From Priestia megaterium (GTDB lineage Bacteria > Bacillota > Bacilli > Bacillales > Bacillaceae_H): a DNA stretch of 64,000 bases. The DNA is taken from contig VTEF01000005.1 in assembly GCA_008180335.1 (NCBI GenBank), positions 1 through 64,000 on the forward strand, in the 5' to 3' direction. This document shows positions 1-8,102 of this stretch, piece by piece. The notes under the pieces are model-generated. The model did not search any database. It was not told the origin of the DNA and saw only the letters and a program-made list of their open reading frames with translations. How positions within the stretch are numbered: position 1 is the first letter of the stretch; every line of letters begins with the position of its first letter. The position numbers were made by a program, and so were the translations under genes.

Positions 1-270
1 ATTAAATAACAAGTGCCCATCCGTTTTACCATAATTACAACAATTAAAATCATTCAGCGCTTATCTTCAACATATAAATACCCAATGAAAAAAAAGTATA
101 CTCTCTAGCAATCAACTGTACCTTATCTCTTTGTTAATTAAAGTGTTATTTTATTCGTTTTCTGATATTACCATAATTATACTGATAAAGTCATTAAGAA
201 ATAATACTAAATCAAAAAAGCCTGTATGCTGTATTCTACATTAAATATACTTTTTAGTTTACCTGTATCT
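1..270. other. AT-rich intergenic stretch
   Basis: AT-rich sequence at the window edge. I see no open frame with a ribosome binding site, no hairpin of note and no recognisable RNA element before the galE terminator. Confidence 0.6.
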
Positions 271-303
271 AAAAAAACAAACTCATTTAAATGAGTTTGT
301 TTT
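271..303 (-). terminator. galE terminator
   Basis: A perfect 15-bp inverted repeat (274-288 against 289-303, core ACTCATTTAAATGAGT) followed on the minus strand by a run of T. It lies 7 bases after the galE stop codon. Confidence 0.85.
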
Positions 304-309
304 ACACTT

Positions 310-1290
310 TTATTTTGTCACTTTCACACTGTTTTGATGCCACTTCCAAGCAGATTGAATGATTTGTTCAAGAGAAAATTGTGCTTTCCAGCCCAATTCT
401 TGATAAATTTTATCAGAAGAAGCAACGAGCCTTGCCGGGTCTCCTGCACGGCGATTAGCCATGATGACATTTGCTTTTTTCCCCGTTACGCGCTCACATG
501 TTTTAATCACTTCTTTCACTGAATAGCCAAGGCCGTTTCCAAGGTTATACGTGGCTGTTTTCTTTTTCCCGTCTAGTAATACTTGCAGTGCTAACAGATG
601 GGCATGCGCAAGATCTGTTACGTGGATGTAATCGCGAATACACGTCCCATCTTCTGTGTCATAGTCTGATCCGAACACTGAAATATGCTCCCGCTCACCA
701 AGCAAGTGCTGCAATATAATCGGAATTAAGTGCGTTTCAGGATCATGGCGCTCCCCAATTTCAGCTGTTTCGTATGCACCTGCTGCGTTAAAATAGCGAA
801 GGATGACATATTCCAGCTCATAAGCATGAGCAAAATCCGCTAAGATCTGTTCAATTACTAATTTGGAACGACCATACGGAGTAATTGGGTGAGTGGATGT
901 ATCTTCCGTAATGATATCAGTGGTTGGAATGCCGTATGTAGCCGCTGTTGATGAAAAAATAACTTTCTTTACATGATGTTTCATCATCGTTTTTAAAAGA
1001 GTCAATGTCGCAGATACATTATTTTCATAGTATTTCAACGGATCGGCAACGGACTCCCCTATTAAACTATTAGCAGCAAAATGCACGACTGCCTCAATCT
1101 TATACGTTGAAAAAATATGGTCTAAATCTGCTTCATTCCCCAAGTTTCCTTCCATAAAAGTCGCGCGTTCATCAATCGCCCAGCGGTAGCCTGTCGATAA
1201 ATCATCGAGGACAACTACTTCATTTGTTGTCACTAATTCTTTGACAAGATGACTGCCAATATAGCCAGCTCCCCCAATTACTAAAATCAT
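310..1290 (-). CDS. galE: UDP-glucose 4-epimerase
   Basis: Interconverts UDP-glucose and UDP-galactose in the cytoplasm (Leloir pathway, supply of cell-surface sugars). The 326-residue protein is a short-chain dehydrogenase of the extended type: it opens with the NAD-binding GGAGYIGSH motif, has an SST segment near residue 113 and the catalytic Tyr-Lys pair in PYGRSK near residue 148, and continues with the RYFNAAGA and IRDYIHVTDLA blocks typical of GalE. A longer frame reaches 1326, but the start chosen at 1290 has AGAAGGAG about 8 bases upstream and places the Rossmann motif at the N-terminus. Monocistronic in appearance, with its own terminator. Confidence 0.95.
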   Translation of the reverse strand: MILVIGGAGYIGSHLVKELVTTNEVVVLDDLSTGYRWAIDERATFMEGNLGNEADLDHIFSTYKIEAVVHFAANSLIGESVADPLKYYENNVSATLTLLKTMMKHHVKKVIFSSTAATYGIPTTDIITEDTSTHPITPYGRSKLVIEQILADFAHAYELEYVILRYFNAAGAYETAEIGERHDPETHLIPIILQHLLGEREHISVFGSDYDTEDGTCIRDYIHVTDLAHAHLLALQVLLDGKKKTATYNLGNGLGYSVKEVIKTCERVTGKKANVIMANRRAGDPARLVASSDKIYQELGWKAQFSLEQIIQSAWKWHQNSVKVTK

Positions 1291-1399
1291 TGTATCAGCT
1301 CCTTCTCGTTCATTAAGAGTATGCATCTCCTACACATTTCATAACTGTTTCGTAAATATTGTTAGTTCGTGTAGCAAACAGAGAGGAACTGAATATGAA

Positions 1400-2077
1400 T
1401 TAGTTGCTTGACGAATGTAAAGCAGGAATATATTGATTAACCCATGTAAGTAGCTTTTCATCTTGATTAACTCCAGCAATTAACGATAACCCAATCAGAA
1501 ATCCGTCTATTTCACCTGCAGGAATCGTTAGCTGCGGAAGTCCAGCTAATCCAGCAATACATGTCATTTGCAGCGTCTGGAGCCTTCTTGTTTGTAACGC
1601 TTCTCCTTTAGCATTTTTCACTGACGCTACTCCGGGAGCAGTTGGCAAACAGAGCAAGCCTTCTTCTCCAAGCAGCTGCTCGAGCGATTGACACAGTTCT
1701 TTTCTTTGCTTGATATACGGCGCAGCAGCTTCTTTGTTCAACGTACTCTCCCACTGAAATTGCTCTGCAATATCGGGACCAAATGTTGGATTATGCTGCT
1801 CGTCGATCCACTTGCCATGTGCATTCTAAATTTCCAAACCTTGAAGCGTTCGAAACGCTTCCATGCAGGTCGATAAGCCATTTTTTGCTACAGTAAGTGA
1901 TTGATGGCATAATAGATTTTGTTTTAGAAGTTGAATGAACGATTGCAACATAGAATGAGTCTTTGAATCAGCTAAATAGAATACATCTTTAGCTATGTAC
2001 AAGCGGGAAAAGGATGATGAATGAGAGGATGAATCAAGTAGTGTAAGGCATACATTCTGTAACAGCTCCGTTTCTTA
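1400..2077 (-). pseudogene. Amidase remnant (AS family C-terminal part)
   Basis: The minus-strand frame reads as the C-terminal half of an amidase-signature-family enzyme: a TLLDSSS segment near 2045, FSRLYIAKDVF near 2000, then MEAFRTLQGLEI, an in-frame TAG at 1826-1828, and NAHGKWIDEQHNPTFGP continuing through LCLPTAPG and CIAGLAGLPQLTIPAG to the stop at 1400. The Ser-Ser-Lys catalytic region that belongs to the N-terminal half is missing, and an in-frame stop also lies upstream of 2077. A TTG at 1741 could start a 113-codon frame but would encode only the tail. I read this as a 5'-truncated, nonsense-interrupted gene. Confidence 0.8.
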
Positions 2078-2151
2078 ATAATTGCTCTTTTGAATGAGCT
2101 CGGTGTAAAGTAATACTAGCTTTTTATATTTTTAGCAAAGGAAACGATCAG

Positions 2152-2862
2152 ATGGAACAACATACCACGCTTTTTCTTTTTATTTTACTGGCGTTTATGC
2201 TGACTCGAGGTATTCCGTTTGCCGGGAGTTATGCACGTAGCTTCAATCAAATTTTGATGCATATCGGACGCTATTTCTCAAATTTAAATACATTGCTTCA
2301 TGAAGATGGTCATGCATTAATGGGGCTGATTTTCGGAAAAGGTGTGAAGCGAATTGAGTTATATACAAATACAGAAGGTGTCGCTGTCACGTCAACATAT
2401 GCGGGCGCAAGAGGCTGGCTTCCTCGCGTCATCATTGCTCTTGCAGGCTATCCTTTTAGTTCATTGATGACCTATGTTTTCTTTTATTTCCTTGCCGGCC
2501 AAAAATATGAGTGGCTCTTTTATGGGCTAGGTGCTGTTATCACCTTTAATTTATTCTTTTTAGTCCGAAATCGATACGGTGTTTTCTGGCTGCTTTCCAT
2601 TGCTGCCATTTTAGGAGGCATTCATTATGCTGATAATCCTCAGCTCATTTCTTACAGCATGATGTTTATCGGCTCGATTTTACTTGTTGAATCCGTGTCA
2701 TCTTCGTTTGTGATTTTTATGTTAAGTATTAAGCAGCCAGATGACGCAGGCGATGCAACTAGTTTAAAGAGGCTCACTCTTATTTCAAGCCGGATTTGGG
2801 GGCTGCTATTTCTAACGCAGGCTCTTTACATCACGTACTTAATTTTTAAACTGTTACGATGA
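2152..2862 (+). CDS. M50B-like membrane metallopeptidase
   Basis: Predicted integral membrane zinc protease of the M50B-like group, 236 residues. A signal-like hydrophobic N-terminus is followed by HEDGHALMG near residue 49, an HExxH zinc-binding motif inside the first membrane region, and by four to five further hydrophobic segments. The similarity to site-2 proteases is at motif level only; the substrate is unknown. AAAGGAAAC precedes the ATG by a normal spacing. It stands alone, converging on the GGDEF gene through a shared bidirectional terminator. Confidence 0.8.
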   Translation: MEQHTTLFLFILLAFMLTRGIPFAGSYARSFNQILMHIGRYFSNLNTLLHEDGHALMGLIFGKGVKRIELYTNTEGVAVTSTYAGARGWLPRVIIALAGYPFSSLMTYVFFYFLAGQKYEWLFYGLGAVITFNLFFLVRNRYGVFWLLSIAAILGGIHYADNPQLISYSMMFIGSILLVESVSSSFVIFMLSIKQPDDAGDATSLKRLTLISSRIWGLLFLTQALYITYLIFKLLR

Positions 2863-2878
2863 CTTCATTATGAAGAAC

Positions 2879-2910
2879 AAAAAGAGACGTCTCTTGGCAC
2901 GTCTCTTTTT
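2879..2910. terminator. Bidirectional terminator
   Basis: Inverted repeat AAAAAGAGACG / CGTCTCTTTTT with A-rich and T-rich flanks, placed between two converging genes, so it can serve both strands. Confidence 0.85.
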
Positions 2911-2915
2911 GTTGA

Positions 2916-4928
2916 TTATTCGCTTGAAGCATCGGTATGTTTTTGCACATCATATATTGTATAACTATTTTTGCCGTTTCGCTTTCCTTTATAAAGGGCA
3001 GCATCAGCATTTCTTATTAACTGATCTGGAGTTGTTCCATGATCAGGATATACCGCAATCCCGATAGTCGTTGTTGTAAATAGCCTAATATCACCAACAT
3101 ACCAGTGTCCTTGCAGCTTGTGGTGAATCCGCTTTGAAATTGATTCAACCTCTTCCTGATGCTGAACATTTTCTAATACAATAATAAACTCGTCTCCGCC
3201 TAAGCGGTAGACGCTGTCGCTATTGCGAATTTGTTGTTTTATCTCGTTCGTATATTTGACTAAAAATTGATCACCGATATCATGACCATGCATATCGTTA
3301 ATTTCTTTAAAGTGATCGCAATCTAGAAACATGACTGCAACTAACTTGTTTAAGCGTTTTGCTTTTCTGATTGCTTCTTTTAAATTTTTCTCTAAGGAAG
3401 CCCGGTTAGGAAGCCCGGTTAGATGGTCATGAAAGGCTTCAAAGAAAAGCTGATGTTCAAGCATTTTCCTCTCTGTAATATCAGTGTGAATCGCGATATA
3501 TTCAGTAATTTCACCATTTATATTAGAAAGAGGTACAATCGTTGTATACACCCAATAGAGACTGCCGTCTTTGGCTTGATTTTGAATTTCTCCTTTCCAG
3601 ACTCGGCCGCTTTGAATCGTTTCAAGCAATGATTCATCATGTTGAGGGTTTAATATTTCATGAGTTTGACCAATTAGCTCTTCTTTTATATATTGAGAAA
3701 CTGCCGAAAACATTTCGTTAATGTATGTAATTTGACCGGCTTCATTTGTAACTGTAACAATAGCGGATTCATCAAGAGCGTACTTCATATTTTCAAGATC
3801 TTTTAGCGTTCTTTTTAAGCTTTGCTCTGCTTTTTTCTCTTTTGTAACATCTTGCACAATTAAATAGGCTCCAATAACTTCCCCTTTAATCGTTACCGGC
3901 ACATTAGTGACGTAGAGATAGACAACTTCGCCGTTTTTATGTGTAAACGAAAGCTCATGACTGATCTTTTCATCCTGCAGCATGCACTTATTCAACTGAC
4001 CGCAGCCGTTTTCCCTACGCAATAAGTTCATGTAAGGTTGATTCATAATATCTTCTAACGACTCTCTAAAGATACGTTCACACGCCTTGTTAGCTTTTCG
4101 AATGATTCCATTTAAATCAACCATAAAAACTGCACTTTGGTGATTTGCAAATAAAGATTTGTACCGTTCTTTGCTTTCTTCTAACGCGAATTCAAGTTCC
4201 TTTACATGCGTTATATCCCGATAAATGAGCGAATAAGCAACCGCTTCTTGTTGTTTGTTCATAATCGGAGAGTAGCTAATGGAAACAGGAATTTCTTTTC
4301 CTTCTTTTGTTAAGCGCGTTGTATCCACAATAGTTCCTGCTTCACCCTTTTTCATTTCTCTTATAATCCGCTCTGATTCCTCTTCAAGATGAGGTGGAAT
4401 GATTAAGATTGAAAACCAATCATTGTTGATGACTTCGCCTTGCTTCCATCCAAACATTTCCTCAAATGACTGGCTGACTCGCAAAATACGGGCATGTTGA
4501 TCCACAATTAAAATGGCATCCACTGCATTTTCCATAAAAGCTTCCATGACTAGATAATCTTCTTCTTTCTCTTTTCGCTCTGAAATGTCTTTTGTCACGG
4601 CAAGTACGTAACTGACATGCTTTTTATCGTCTAAAAGAGGCGTTAATATCGTTTCAAAAGAAGCCTCATTCATTGAAAATACATTAATATCTGTATATGT
4701 TAAAGGTTTTTTTGTGCTGATGGCTTCCATGTAGTATTGATACAGATAGGCATACACATGAGGAGGTAAAACCGATTGCAGTGATTGGTCAATAATTTCA
4801 GGGCCGAATAATTCTTTAACTGTTTTATTTACATCTTTATAAATTAAATGCTCTCCTGCCACTTCGACTAAAAAAACCAATTCATTCATTTGATCAAAAT
4901 AAAAATCAAACAGTTCTCGCTGATACAT
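2916..4928 (-). CDS. Diguanylate cyclase with four PAS domains
   Basis: Predicted c-di-GMP synthase, 670 residues, cytoplasmic (no membrane segment seen). Four PAS-type sensory repeats occupy roughly residues 1-120, 125-245, 250-370 and 375-490; each ends in the characteristic DxTxxK/R tail (for example DISERKEKE and DITERKMLE). The catalytic domain follows from about residue 500 with DHLTGLPNR, the active-site RLGGDEF and, five residues before GGDEF, an RNSD that fits the product-inhibition I-site (RxxD). No EAL domain. Start at 4928 is preceded by GAGGAGG; the frame extends to 4991 but without a site. One PAS has a Cys-rich stretch (GCGQLNKC). Signal sensed is unknown. Confidence 0.9.
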   Translation of the reverse strand: MYQRELFDFYFDQMNELVFLVEVAGEHLIYKDVNKTVKELFGPEIIDQSLQSVLPPHVYAYLYQYYMEAISTKKPLTYTDINVFSMNEASFETILTPLLDDKKHVSYVLAVTKDISERKEKEEDYLVMEAFMENAVDAILIVDQHARILRVSQSFEEMFGWKQGEVINNDWFSILIIPPHLEEESERIIREMKKGEAGTIVDTTRLTKEGKEIPVSISYSPIMNKQQEAVAYSLIYRDITHVKELEFALEESKERYKSLFANHQSAVFMVDLNGIIRKANKACERIFRESLEDIMNQPYMNLLRRENGCGQLNKCMLQDEKISHELSFTHKNGEVVYLYVTNVPVTIKGEVIGAYLIVQDVTKEKKAEQSLKRTLKDLENMKYALDESAIVTVTNEAGQITYINEMFSAVSQYIKEELIGQTHEILNPQHDESLLETIQSGRVWKGEIQNQAKDGSLYWVYTTIVPLSNINGEITEYIAIHTDITERKMLEHQLFFEAFHDHLTGLPNRASLEKNLKEAIRKAKRLNKLVAVMFLDCDHFKEINDMHGHDIGDQFLVKYTNEIKQQIRNSDSVYRLGGDEFIIVLENVQHQEEVESISKRIHHKLQGHWYVGDIRLFTTTTIGIAVYPDHGTTPDQLIRNADAALYKGKRNGKNSYTIYDVQKHTDASSE

Positions 4929-5302
4929 AATGAAGTACCTCCTCTCTTTCATCGTTTTATGTATGTCATTTTTAATCCCGCTAATAAACATTAACTATCA
5001 TAGGTGGAAGCCCCACTGATAAAGTTTCCTTTTATCTTAGTTCTTTTCCCGTAACGGTTCATTTTCTCTAAAGACCATTTAACTATACTTCTGTATCATT
5101 GTCTAATCAAAAATTTCCTCTTATCTCATTATCAGGATAGGATAACAATTTCACATCCATCTTTCTTTAGTTGTGTCGAGTTTTCTGATTCTATCTCTCC
5201 AGATACAGCCTAGATACTTAATCCTATTTTGTGTATTTTTGTAATAATTATAGTCATTTAACACTATTATAGTGTAAGTCAAATTAACAAAGAAAGGAAG
5301 TG
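4929..5302. promoter_or_regulatory. Intergenic region with 15-bp palindrome
   Basis: Between the GGDEF gene and the next plus-strand start. The only clear element is the perfect palindrome ACACTATTATAGTGT at 5261-5275, flanked by TTA/TAA, which looks like an operator for the short frame beginning at 5303. Its regulator is unknown. Confidence 0.4.
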
Positions 5303-5398
5303 ATGAACCATTTGGTAGTGGCGATTCAAATTTATCCACTCACTCCTTCTAGGTCTGTAGTGTCAATGTATGCAGCTATTGATGATGAAAATCACTGA
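5303..5398 (+). CDS. Possible 31-residue protein or gene remnant
   Basis: ATG at 5303 follows AAAGGAAGTG at good spacing and sits 27 bases after a 15-bp palindrome. The short product begins MNHLVVAIQIYPL and ends after 31 residues. The hydrophobic strand followed by a Pro-rich turn faintly recalls the start of the small thiamin-binding YkoF/MTH1187-type proteins, but these run to about 100 residues, so this could be a truncated remnant. The downstream sequence to 5631 shows no continuing homology that I can see. Confidence 0.3.
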   Translation: MNHLVVAIQIYPLTPSRSVVSMYAAIDDENH

Positions 5399-5631
5399 AT
5401 TTGTTTATTGTGCCAAACTTATTTTATCGTATTTATTTATCGATTTCTCACTTAAACGTTGCTATGTTCATCTCTTCATACAGCCTTTTCAAAACACATA
5501 TCGCATTACTACGGGTACTCGTATGAATCGAACTAGCAAATGGCTAAACGGAAAATAAGTATTCGTTTTTACTCACATGTTTATACTGTCAACTTTTTTT
5601 GATGGCCTATAAATTAAAGGGGGATGGTCTG

Positions 5632-6660
5632 TTGACAAAAACATTATCAAACATAGCCATTATCTGCTTCGCATTTCTGCTCATTCTCGGATCTCTTTTT
5701 CTCGGAATCGGAAAAACAGAAGCTACAAGTACGACTCATTTAATCGTTATTAACAAAGCCAATAATCAACTTGCATATTATAAAAGTAGTCGATTAGTTA
5801 AAACATTTAAAGTTGCAACGGGTAGAACACATTCTTTAACACCAGAGGGTAAATTTAAAATTGTGAATAAGATTGTCAACCGCCCTTATTACAAAGAAAA
5901 TATTCCCGGAGGAGACCCTCGGAATCCACTTGGCAATCGCTGGCTTGGAATCAACGCAAGAGGTACAAACGGCACCACATATGCCATCCATGGCAACAAT
6001 AACCCAAGTTCCATCGGAAAATACATAAGTAGCGGATGTATTCGAATGTATGATCACGATGTGGAATGGTTATTTGGTCAAGTGCCTGTCGGAACATCTG
6101 TTGTGATTACAACATCTTCTCGATCATTTGATGCCATCGCTGCAGCAAATGGATTTAAAGTTTCAGGAGGCAGCACTTCTCCTTCTACTCCTGCGACAGG
6201 AAATATTTTAAAGAAAGGAGACCGTAGCAGTGCCGTTCAAGACCTTCAGCGTAAATTAACATCCATTGGCTATGATACAAAGGGGATCGACGGCATTTTC
6301 GGCTCTAATACAGATATAGCCGTTCGCAAATTCCAAAAAGATCATGGTTTGGCTGTTGACGGGATTGTTGGGCCAGCTACTTATAAAGCACTTGGAGGAA
6401 ATACAAAACCTCCTGCAAAACCAACACCAGGGAAAGATTCCTCCCTTAATACAAGTCAAATGCTAAAACAAGGGAGTCGCGGCAGTGCCGTTCAAGCGCT
6501 TCAGCACAAATTAACATCCATTGGCTATGATACGAAAGGCATTGATGGCATTTTCGGTTCTAATACAGCTACATCCGTTCGCAAATTTCAAAAGGATAAC
6601 CGTCTTACAGTGGATGGAATTGTTGGCCCGGCTACCTATAAAGCGCTGGGAACTAAATAA
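5632..6660 (+). CDS. L,D-transpeptidase with two peptidoglycan-binding repeats
   Basis: Cell-wall cross-linking enzyme or related L,D-transpeptidase, 342 residues, exported. The N-terminus carries a hydrophobic signal or anchor segment (ICFAFLLILGSLFLG). A YkuD catalytic domain follows (about residues 30-155) with the signature HGN...SSGCIRMYDHD containing the catalytic His and Cys. Two near-identical C-terminal PG_binding_1 repeats (residues about 195-260 and 280-342) share KGDRSSAVQDLQRKL / QGSRGSAVQALQHKL and GIDGIFGSNT. The start chosen is TTG at 5632, preceded by AAAGGGGGA; an in-frame ATG at 5599 lacks a site. Followed by a strong terminator. Confidence 0.92.
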   Translation: MTKTLSNIAIICFAFLLILGSLFLGIGKTEATSTTHLIVINKANNQLAYYKSSRLVKTFKVATGRTHSLTPEGKFKIVNKIVNRPYYKENIPGGDPRNPLGNRWLGINARGTNGTTYAIHGNNNPSSIGKYISSGCIRMYDHDVEWLFGQVPVGTSVVITTSSRSFDAIAAANGFKVSGGSTSPSTPATGNILKKGDRSSAVQDLQRKLTSIGYDTKGIDGIFGSNTDIAVRKFQKDHGLAVDGIVGPATYKALGGNTKPPAKPTPGKDSSLNTSQMLKQGSRGSAVQALQHKLTSIGYDTKGIDGIFGSNTATSVRKFQKDNRLTVDGIVGPATYKALGTK

Positions 6661-6671
6661 GTTAGTGCTTC

Positions 6672-6703
6672 GATAGAGCCTTTTACAAGGCTCTATCTTT
6701 GTT
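6672..6703 (+). terminator. L,D-transpeptidase terminator
   Basis: GATAGAGCC / GGCTCTATC stem with a short T tract, 11 bases after the stop codon. Confidence 0.8.
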
Positions 6704-6860
6704 TTGATTTGTCATGACCAGCTGCAGGTGTATAAACTCGCCTCTCCTTTCACAAAATACAGAGAGATGTAAACCTAATAAGCCAACCTTTATGGACAAA
6801 AGAAAATTCCTAAACGCGAGCTAACCGTTTTTCGATACATAATAAAGGAGAATGACGCAT

Positions 6861-7049
6861 ATGAACGAAGCGATGAAAAGTTTGCCTTTAAACACGATAG
6901 TGGTCATTATTACACTTAGCATCCCGCTTATTTTAACCCAAATATATGTACCGCTTGTACTTGGATGGGCATTGCTTATTATAAGCCCGATTATAAGCAT
7001 TTTAGCCATCATTAATATTTTTCGTTATCACCTTTACTCAAGCAGTTAA
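6861..7049 (+). CDS. Small membrane protein, unknown
   Basis: A 62-residue, very hydrophobic protein with two predicted membrane segments (roughly residues 10-30 and 32-52) and a short polar tail. AAAGGAG lies 10 bases before the ATG at 6861; the ATG at 6852 is too close to the same site. Own terminator downstream. I do not recognise the family. Confidence 0.6.
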   Translation: MNEAMKSLPLNTIVVIITLSIPLILTQIYVPLVLGWALLIISPIISILAIINIFRYHLYSSS

Positions 7050-7077
7050 AAAAAGCCAAGCTGTTGCTTGGCTTTTT
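7048..7077. terminator. Bidirectional terminator
   Basis: GCCAAGC-TGTT-GCTTGGC stem flanked by A-run and T-run, between converging genes. Confidence 0.85.
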
Positions 7078-7084
7078 CTGCTCC

Positions 7085-7990
7085 TTATATCTCTAATAAC
7101 CTTTTATGTATCCAAATAGCAGCCTGAACTCCTTCTCCCATCGCAACAGTTACTTGTTCAGAGTGTGCAACGAGATCACCTGCTACCCATATATGTTTAA
7201 TGTTGCTTTCTTTTGTTTTTAGATCATTTATGGCATGATGATTTTCCATGGTATGTATACCCAGTTGTTTCGCTAACTCACTGTGCACTTTATTTCCCCC
7301 TAAACCTAAAAAGCATCTTTCAGCATAGAATGTATCACCTGTGTTCAGTTGAATACCTTTAAAGACTCCTTCAGATTCAACCAGCAATTGAGCAGCTTCT
7401 CCTCTTATATAGTGAATATTTTGCTTCATGAGCTTCTGCTTCATTTCATTTTTTAGCTCTTTTGCCGCTTCATCAATGTATGTGATCCTATTCGTCCAGT
7501 ATGTTAACGTTAACGAAAGATTTGCTCCTACTTCTCCCCTCCCTAAAACAATCACACTGCGTTCCATCACTTCATACCCATCACAATCTGGGCATACATA
7601 TATACTGACTCCAAGACAAGGTTTTAAGTTTGCTAAATTAGGCAAGCAATCCATCACTCCTGTCGCTAAGAGAAGCGTTTTACCAGAAAAAGTCTGCCCG
7701 CTTTCTGTTGTAACGATTACTTGTTCTCCCTCTTTTACACATGAAATAACAACGTCTTCCTGAAATTGAATACCATATTGTTCAGCATGTGCTTTTCCTA
7801 ATGCGCGAAGCGTTTCACCGCTTACACCTTCAGGCCACCCTAAGATATTATGATAGCTTTTACATAGATTTGACCGACCGTGATTAGAATCGATAACCAA
7901 TACATGCCGCTTGTATCTTCCCAACTGAATTGCAGCTTGAAGTCCAGCAATGCCGCCCCCTACAATAATACACTCGTACATAGCTTCCAA
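7085..7990 (-). CDS. Thioredoxin-reductase-like FAD/NAD(P) oxidoreductase
   Basis: Flavoprotein disulfide-reductase fold of the thioredoxin reductase group, about 301 residues. The FAD motif IIVGGGIAGLQAAIQLGR is at the N-terminus, the NAD(P) motif VLGRGEVGANLSL in the middle and the second FAD segment HIWVAGDL near the C-terminus. Instead of the classical CAxC redox pair the centre reads YVCPDCDGYE, a CPDC-type variant seen in a common Bacillus subgroup of uncharacterised reductases. The partner protein is not in the neighbourhood. Start uncertain: TTG 7990 with GAGGTGA at suitable spacing is preferred; GTG 7999 and ATG 7981 are alternatives. Confidence 0.85.
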   Translation of the reverse strand: MEAMYECIIVGGGIAGLQAAIQLGRYKRHVLVIDSNHGRSNLCKSYHNILGWPEGVSGETLRALGKAHAEQYGIQFQEDVVISCVKEGEQVIVTTESGQTFSGKTLLLATGVMDCLPNLANLKPCLGVSIYVCPDCDGYEVMERSVIVLGRGEVGANLSLTLTYWTNRITYIDEAAKELKNEMKQKLMKQNIHYIRGEAAQLLVESEGVFKGIQLNTGDTFYAERCFLGLGGNKVHSELAKQLGIHTMENHHAINDLKTKESNIKHIWVAGDLVAHSEQVTVAMGEGVQAAIWIHKRLLEI

Positions 7991-8074
7991 CTCGTTCACC
8001 TCATTCTGTTCATTTTGTCTCTAGTAATATACACGTTCATTCGGTAAGTTATTTATTGAATCGATTGGTTATCA

Positions 8075-8102
8075 TAAAAAAGCAGCCGTTTCCGGCTGCT
8101 TT
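8075..8102 (-). terminator. Terminator of the P-loop NTPase gene
   Basis: AGCAGCCG / CGGCTGCT stem (8081-8100) directly after the stop codon, followed on the minus strand by six T. Confidence 0.85.

Noticed and set aside
3396-3422. 13-bp tandem repeat GGAAGCCCGGTTA in the GGDEF gene
   Set aside because: It encodes the normal LTGLPNRASLE segment in two frames; the protein is intact and the repeat is coincidental.
5151-5558. Two 62-codon frames on opposite strands
   Set aside because: Neither has a ribosome site nor protein-like composition; the minus-strand one runs antisense to a better supported short frame.
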